Source: Malania oleifera
Taxonomy: Eukaryota > Streptophyta > Magnoliopsida > Santalales > Ximeniaceae
DNA length: 64,000 bases
Reading direction: 5' to 3'
Assembly: GCF_029873635.1 (NCBI RefSeq)
Contig: NC_080423.1
Location: 89,387,191-89,451,190 of the forward strand
Part shown: positions 61,120-64,000 of the stretch, one piece after another
Layout of the letters: each line of letters opens with the position of its first letter
How positions within the stretch are numbered: position 1 is the first letter of the stretch
Made by a program: the position numbers and the translations under genes
Notes under the pieces: model-generated
The model's database searches: none
Seen by the model: the letters and a program-made list of their open reading frames with translations, nothing else
Told to the model about the DNA's origin: nothing

Positions 61120-62250
61120 TCTAGAAATGTTACATGGGTTTACGATTTATTGCTTCTAAATCTATGATGTTTCACTCTGGAATTGATGAGGTAACTCTTT
61201 AGAATACCCATAAGAACTTGAATATAACCATGGGAGCCTTACCAGATAGATATCTAGGACTTCATCTAGCAACAAAAGAAATCAACAGAGAAGATTGCTA
61301 AGTATTAGTTGAAAAAATCATTGGGAATATTAGTAACTGGGATAAAAAAAATCCTTTCATATGCTAGCAGAATTCAGCTAATCAAGTCAGTTTAGACGAG
61401 TATCCACCAGTACCGGGGTTCATGTATTTTTCTTCCAAATTTGGTTTTGAATTGTTTGGAGAAAAGATTTAAGGCATTTCTTTGAAAAGGCAAGGATTTC
61501 TCTTGCTCCTTTAGCAAAATAAGTTGGAATAAAGTATGTAAGTCTGCTGCAGATTGATGGAGGCCTTGGTCTCATAAGATTAAATGAGCTAAGGGATGCT
61601 TTTCCTGAAAAAAAGCTTTTATGACTCATTAGTACTGCTGCCATTTCCTTCAGGTACCTGGTTGACTTCTTATAAACTAAAGAACATAAGTATTTGGGCT
61701 CTAAGACCACCTCCTTTTGATACTCTAGCTTGGTGTACGGTTCTTAAAGTCAGATATAAAGTCGCCTATTTATTTAGCTACAATGTCGGAGATGGTAGAA
61801 ACACCTCACCGTTATTTGATAATTGGCATCCATATGGTTCCCTCTTCCTGAAATATGGACTATCTATTCAAAAATAATTTTTTCTCTCCCTCATAATGCT
61901 ACTGTTCTGAAATAATAAAAAATAATGCTTGGTGCTGGTCTAGGAGAACTACTCAGGTTATAAAGGAAATCATAAAATCTATCTCTTTTCATCCAATTAT
62001 GGCATAGGCAGACTTTAACACTTTTTTTGGTAAAAAATTCTAGCAAATTCCTTTATTTGCAGCATGGTAGGTTATTAGAGAGAAGGCTCCTACTGTATGA
62101 TGGCACAAAATTGTTTGGTTAAAAATCATATCCCTAGATTTGCATTGATTCTCTGGATTACTAAATGGAGGGATTTACACAATATGAATTGCATTTTTTG
62201 TGGTGATGCCAACAAGAGCAAAGCCCTTCTAGAAGAGTTAGGATTTTTTT
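61120..62250 (+). pseudogene. LINE remnant, RT end and zf-RVT region
   Basis: Across several frames one can read the C-terminal RT phrases of plant LINEs (LPDRYLGLHLATKEINRE at about 61235-61290, then a NISNWDKK stretch), a GGLGLxxL-like point, then TWLTSYKL, GDGRNTSPLFDNWHPYG (about 61787-61838) and a zf-RVT-like stretch with WWHKIVWLK and CIFCG (62098-62205). Frameshifts and stops are frequent. Both ends are missing. Opposite in strand to the LINE at 33-34.9 kb and much more decayed. Confidence 0.7.
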
Positions 62251-62305
62251 CCCCTTAATTTTTTTGGTAGAAGTTCGTACAATATTTTTTTCTCTTCATA
62301 TATGT

Positions 62306-64000
62306 TGTTGACCTTATAGGTCACGCTCAGTTTTGATAATGACAAATACTCCTGTATTTAATAAATATCTAGTTCATGTGCAGGTCTATATTAGCAGACA
62401 CATTGATGGCATGTGAAAGTTTAAAGCTTGAAAACAAATTTATATTCTTAATTGTAATATTCAGTAGTAAAATTTGTCTATAATAGTAATTAGGATATTG
62501 GGTTTGTAATAAGCACACACAACACATGCATGATTTATTTTGTGAGCTCAAACCAAATACGAACTAAAAGTGACCGTAGAAAGACCTTATGGTTCGACCG
62601 ACACCAGACTTTTTCGGTGTCTTAATTTTGGACATAAATGACCCTACGACACATACATTTGCACATATGTTTGTTAGGCACTTGAATAGGGTTTGTATGT
62701 TTTGAAACGGGACCGAAATGCACACTTGGTGCACTTTCGGTCGACCGGCCAACATAGTTTATTTTGGCTTGGTCAACCAAACCGGACCTGGGTCAACAGT
62801 TGACCAAGGTCCTGGTCGACCGAACTAGGTAGTTCAAAAAGCCCCGGTCAACCGAAACCTCCCTGGGTCAACATTTTGACCATCTGGTCGATTGAGCCAC
62901 TTTTGTACTCCAACTACCTGGTCGACCGAGGGTCCTCAAGAAAAATCTTAGCGGTTTAGTTGACCGAACTAGCCAGTTCAAATTGGCTCGGTCGATCGAA
63001 CTTCGGTAAAATTGGAAAATCACTTTTGGAAAGGGTCTTTCAGTCGACCGAGCCTTTAATTCAAAATCCCCCTGGTCGACCAAACCATATGAGACCTGGT
63101 CGACCGAAACATTTTTGGTCGACCGGACTTCTCGGGTTGCCCTAAATTTTTTACCGCAGTTAATATTTTTAAACAGGGTTAAAATGTTTTAAATGTCATT
63201 AAAATTTTTTAACAATCCCTAAAAGGTCCCCAACGGTAAAAAATTCTGGTATGTCTATATATACTCTTTCTTTTGGGAAAATTAAGCATCGATTAGCAAA
63301 AAAAAAAAAAAAAAATCCAAATTTCTCTCTAAAGCTAAATACTTCCTATTGCTCATATGATTTCCAAATCCACTCAAACTTACCTTCTTCACTTCTTTGT
63401 ATCATTTGTAAGTGTATTGAGTGTGTTCATTTAGAGGTTTGCTCTCTCATTTTGTGAGTGCTTGAATCGATTTTTTACGAGAGCATAACCTAAGCATTCT
63501 TAGGAGACTTTTCTAATAAGTCTACCTTAATAAGGCTTGTGGTGAACTTCCGAGTGTTGCCTTCTCATTGCAATATCTTTGGAAGTTTGTATTTGTCTTT
63601 GGCTTGCAAAAACATTTTCAAACTTACTCAAATATCTTGTGGTATTCATATTGACATTGTCGTGAAAAGATATTTGTGTTTGATATACAAATCTTTGTGG
63701 TAATATCTATTTAAGTTTATATTATTTGCTGAATACAAAGATTGCTTAGCTTTGCAAACCAAGCATATACACTAGTTGAAATATTTGAAACTTGCATAAT
63801 ATCTTTGTCTGAGCATCTTGATTGAGATCATATTGAAATACAAAGATTGCTTGTTGACACTCTCACGTACGCATTACACTAATAGAAAATATATTTGAGA
63901 GTTGAACCTTTAGACCACATTGAGCTTACATTTTAAATCATCTGTGGTGTTTGTGATTGTGCGCATTTGGGGTACAAATCCGCTTTACGTGAAAGCACTT
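62306..64000 (+). mobile_element. Sirevirus-type LTR, incomplete at window end
   Basis: Starts TGTTGACCTTATAGGTCAC followed by GTTTTGATAATGACAAAT. The start matches the solo LTR at 40889 (minus); the palindrome type matches the solo LTR at 35481. No end, PBS or internal domain is visible before 64000, so solo or full element is undecided. Confidence 0.8.
62592..63263 (+). promoter_or_regulatory. LTR TATA box and GGTCGACCGAAC cluster
   Basis: About thirteen palindromes from 62592 to 63129, at least five exact GGTCGACCG, then TATATATA at 63256-63263, 127 bp after the last. Confidence 0.7.

Overview
The window is AT-rich nuclear DNA of a flowering plant, probably a dicot. I infer this from the transposon families (Copia Sirevirus-type, Gypsy Tekay-like and Tat/Ogre-like, CACTA, L1-type LINEs with RNase H, a tRNA-derived SINE), from the plant-only WEB-family gene, and from a large U-rich intron. 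I cannot name the species. No rRNA, tRNA gene, CRISPR or prokaryotic operon was seen.

Only one gene looks intact: a two-exon WEB-family (DUF827) coiled-coil protein at 28445-31662 (+). A broken fragment of a BCS1/AATP1-like AAA-ATPase lies at 3698-4372. Most of the rest is transposon sequence in nested layers.

Layout. 1-3176: no gene. 3177-3697: LTR fragment abutting the AAA-ATPase pseudogene. 4540-4751: small inverted-repeat element. 7876-8067: SINE (-). 8611-16388: Copia element 1, with a solo LTR (-, 8947-11038) inside its 5' LTR and an abrupt end just before the RT catalytic motif. 16690-26037: Copia element 2, with both LTRs, two PBS-proximal and PPT-like zones and a decayed gag-pol. 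27041-27559: hAT-like short element. 28.1-32.1 kb: the WEB gene. 33011-34870: LINE 3' end (-). 35481-37730: solo LTR. 37736-38092: Copia LTR tail plus PBS. 38093-47333: gag-only Gypsy element whose 5' LTR holds two further solo LTRs (38861-40889 and 41664-44033). 47334-60655: CACTA-type terminus and subterminal repeats split by a young Tat/Ogre-like element (47577-59632, -). 61120-62250: LINE remnant. 62306-64000: another Sirevirus-type LTR running off the window.

The most interesting signal is in the LTRs. Each Sirevirus-type LTR carries a cluster of 10-14 bp CpG-rich imperfect palindromes (core GTCGAC or GTCGCCCG), and in six LTRs the cluster edge lies about 116-129 bp upstream of the TATA box. 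Four palindrome types occur. One type (CGTCGACGAA, together with a TACCGAGAG spacer) is shared between Copia element 2 and the unrelated Gypsy element. LTR ends and palindrome types are combined differently in different copies. This suggests a regulatory cassette that has moved between retrotransposon families. Palindrome-rich Sirevirus LTRs are known from maize; sharing with a Gypsy LTR and the fixed spacing are what I would check first.

A second theme is tandem-repeat birth in the Tat-like element: an 11-copy 66-bp minisatellite fused to a truncated LTR, a degenerate ATGCATG array, and five exact TGCCCCAGTT sites, all between gag and the 3' LTR.
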